The notes below the pieces were generated by a model. The model made no database searches. It had not been told where the DNA came from and saw only the letters and a program-made list of their open reading frames with translations. From the NCBI GenBank assembly GCA_030613125.1, contig JAUWMO010000201.1, positions 1-6,436 of the forward strand: a DNA stretch of 6,436 nucleotides. The letters run 5' to 3'. The stretch's first letter is position 1. Each line of letters starts with the position of its first letter. This document shows positions 5,096 to 6,436 of this stretch, one piece after another. Position numbers and translations under genes: made by a program. The stretch is from Bacteroidota bacterium. Lineage in GTDB: Bacteria; Bacteroidota; Bacteroidia; Bacteroidales; VadinHA17.

Positions 5096-6436
5096 TTAAA
5101 AATTATCAGGATCAATACCCATATTTGGATTTAAGTCAATCTCAAATTGTGGATAAGGTGAAAAATAGTTTGCCTTTGTTGGAGGAGCAAACAAAAGAAT
5201 ATCATTCGGATCTCTATTATCTGTAACAGACTCAACAATTTCAGTACGTGTCATGTCAAACCAACGAGAATATTCGCCTGCAAGTTCCCAGGCACGTTCC
5301 TGAACTATATCAGCTTGAGATGCAGAAGCAACATCAACACCCGGAGCTGCAACATCAACAGGTAGGCCCATTGCTCTTCTTTTTATCATATTTAAAGCTA
5401 ATATTGCGCTTGCATCAGGACCGGTAGCCATAATTTTAGCTTCAGCATAGATTAAAAGCACCTCAGCAAATCGCAAGTAATACTCAGAACGATTAGATGG
5501 ATAAGTTATCCTACCTATATTAATTGCAGATTGTTTTCTCCACTTTCTATAAAATGGGTTATTCTCCGCAGACTCATTCCATGGGATTAACTCGAAATAA
5601 AGATCAGTTCCATTATCAACAACAATTTCTACTGTTGCACCTGCTGCCAATCGGTCATTATACGCTGCAAGATCAGCAAGCTTCTTTTTAAAAATAGTAT
5701 AGAAAGTAGCATCTTTACGAGGACCTTCCGGGAAACTGTTAAAAAAGTAGATTTCACTACAGAAATCGCCCCAACCCTTTTCAGTTGGAGGAGCACTACC
5801 TATATACACATAATTAAATGCCCCATAAGCTTTATCTGAGAATTGGGCAGCCCACACACTCTCAGCATGGTTTTCAAGATCGGCATCCCATATATCTGCA
5901 TAATTGTCTAACAATTGATAAGGGCCATTGTCAATTACATCTTTAGCCAATGCTGCAGCAGTAGCATAACTGCTTGTTACATCTAATGGCCATCCTGCAC
6001 GTGCCAAATGTACCTGAGCTAACATTGCCTTTGCGCTCCATGATGTTGGGCGACCAGCATCAGCCTGAGCGTCAGGAAGATCAGCAATAGCAGTCTCCAA
6101 ATCAGAAATAATCTGGTCATAAATTTCAGATAGTGGTAATCTTACTATATCATAATTCACCTCATCTGATGGAGTAAGTATTAATGGCAGACCTCCAAAA
6201 ATTCTTCCCAGAAAAAAATAATTAAATGCTCTGACAAAATATCCTTCAGCAATAAATTCTGCCTTTTCTTTTTCATCACCATCAACCAGTGGCCCATTAT
6301 TGATTAATGAATTGGCAGCACGAATACTCTTCCAGTGCGGTTTGTAAACCAGACCATCACCTTTTGGATTAGATCCAGATGGATTAAATTTATCATATTC
6401 CCAAAAAATCCATTTATTTAAATCACCGGTACTGCT
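5096..6436 (-). CDS. SusD/RagB-family outer-membrane lipoprotein (N-terminus beyond the window)
   Basis: The last 446 residues are visible; the start is beyond the right edge. The frame is open through 6436, so the GTG at 6160 is internal and not the start. SusD-family proteins sit on the outer surface as the lid of a SusC TonB-dependent channel and bind glycans or other nutrients. Family features, numbered in the visible part: AEGYFVRAFNYFFLGRIFGG (63-82), the conserved helix before the FG-LP turn; WSAKAMLAQVHLARAG (133-148), a TPR-like helix; YYLRFAEVLLIYAEAK (319-334); ALNMIKRRAMG (347-357); the motif around QERAWELAGEYSRWFDMTR (379-397); and the closing SPYPQFEIDLNPN segment. Length and motif order are normal, and no frameshift is seen. 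The partner susC is expected upstream (to the right). The substrate cannot be read from this sequence, and no glycoside hydrolase, sulfatase or protease gene is visible nearby. The gene ends at a strong terminator, so it appears to be the last gene of its operon. Confidence 0.95.
   Translation of the reverse strand, partial: SSTGDLNKWIFWEYDKFNPSGSNPKGDGLVYKPHWKSIRAANSLINNGPLVDGDEKEKAEFIAEGYFVRAFNYFFLGRIFGGLPLILTPSDEVNYDIVRLPLSEIYDQIISDLETAIADLPDAQADAGRPTSWSAKAMLAQVHLARAGWPLDVTSSYATAAALAKDVIDNGPYQLLDNYADIWDADLENHAESVWAAQFSDKAYGAFNYVYIGSAPPTEKGWGDFCSEIYFFNSFPEGPRKDATFYTIFKKKLADLAAYNDRLAAGATVEIVVDNGTDLYFELIPWNESAENNPFYRKWRKQSAINIGRITYPSNRSEYYLRFAEVLLIYAEAKIMATGPDASAILALNMIKRRAMGLPVDVAAPGVDVASASQADIVQERAWELAGEYSRWFDMTRTEIVESVTDNRDPNDILLFAPPTKANYFSPYPQFEIDLNPNMGIDPDNF

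Noticed and set aside
5096..6160. SusD-family gene starting at the GTG at 6160
   Set aside because: The frame stays open to 6436 and the 92 added residues contain conserved SusD motifs, so the GTG is internal.
1..6436. CRISPR array, tRNA, rRNA, insertion sequence or phage genes
   Set aside because: I saw no regularly spaced repeats, transposase motifs, terminal inverted repeats with target duplications, or RNA gene signatures on either strand.

Overview
The window looks like part of a Bacteroidota chromosome. It is AT-rich, the start codons lack clear Shine-Dalgarno sequences, and one gene has a promoter-like sequence of the Bacteroides type (TTTG, 19 bases, TATATTTT). It carries a SusD/RagB-family protein, which is a hallmark of that phylum, and two predicted lipoproteins with beta-propeller domains. 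All four supported genes lie on the minus strand, so transcription runs from right to left.

From right to left: (1) 6436-5096 is the C-terminal 446 residues of a SusD/RagB-family outer-membrane lipoprotein. Its N-terminus, and presumably its SusC partner, lie beyond the right edge. It ends at a strong terminator hairpin (5044-5074), followed by a second, shorter hairpin. (2) 4855-3662 encodes a 397-residue cytoplasmic protein of the RidA/YjgF fold. Its C-terminal half resembles the FkbO/Hyg5 chorismatases, so it may turn chorismate into a hydroxybenzoate or dihydroxy-diene product. (3) A 107-base gap holds a terminator-like hairpin that overlaps a Bacteroides-type promoter. (4) 3554-2157 encodes a lipoprotein related to arylsulfotransferases (ASST). 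It keeps the family histidines but appears to lack the family arginine. (5) 2160-67 encodes a lipoprotein that overlaps it by 4 bases. This protein combines a CGNCH haem-attachment motif, TolB/PD40-type propeller repeats and four TPRs.

Genes 4 and 5 form a translationally linked pair of exported proteins that probably work together at the cell envelope. The chorismatase-like gene and the SusD gene appear to be separate transcription units. A chorismate-derived phenol as sulfate acceptor for the ASST-like protein is an attractive but untested link. The most distinctive observations are the ASST-like/haem-propeller-TPR pair with its altered active site, the chorismatase-like enzyme outside any obvious pathway cluster, and a diverged 36-base palindromic element found in both larger intergenic gaps.
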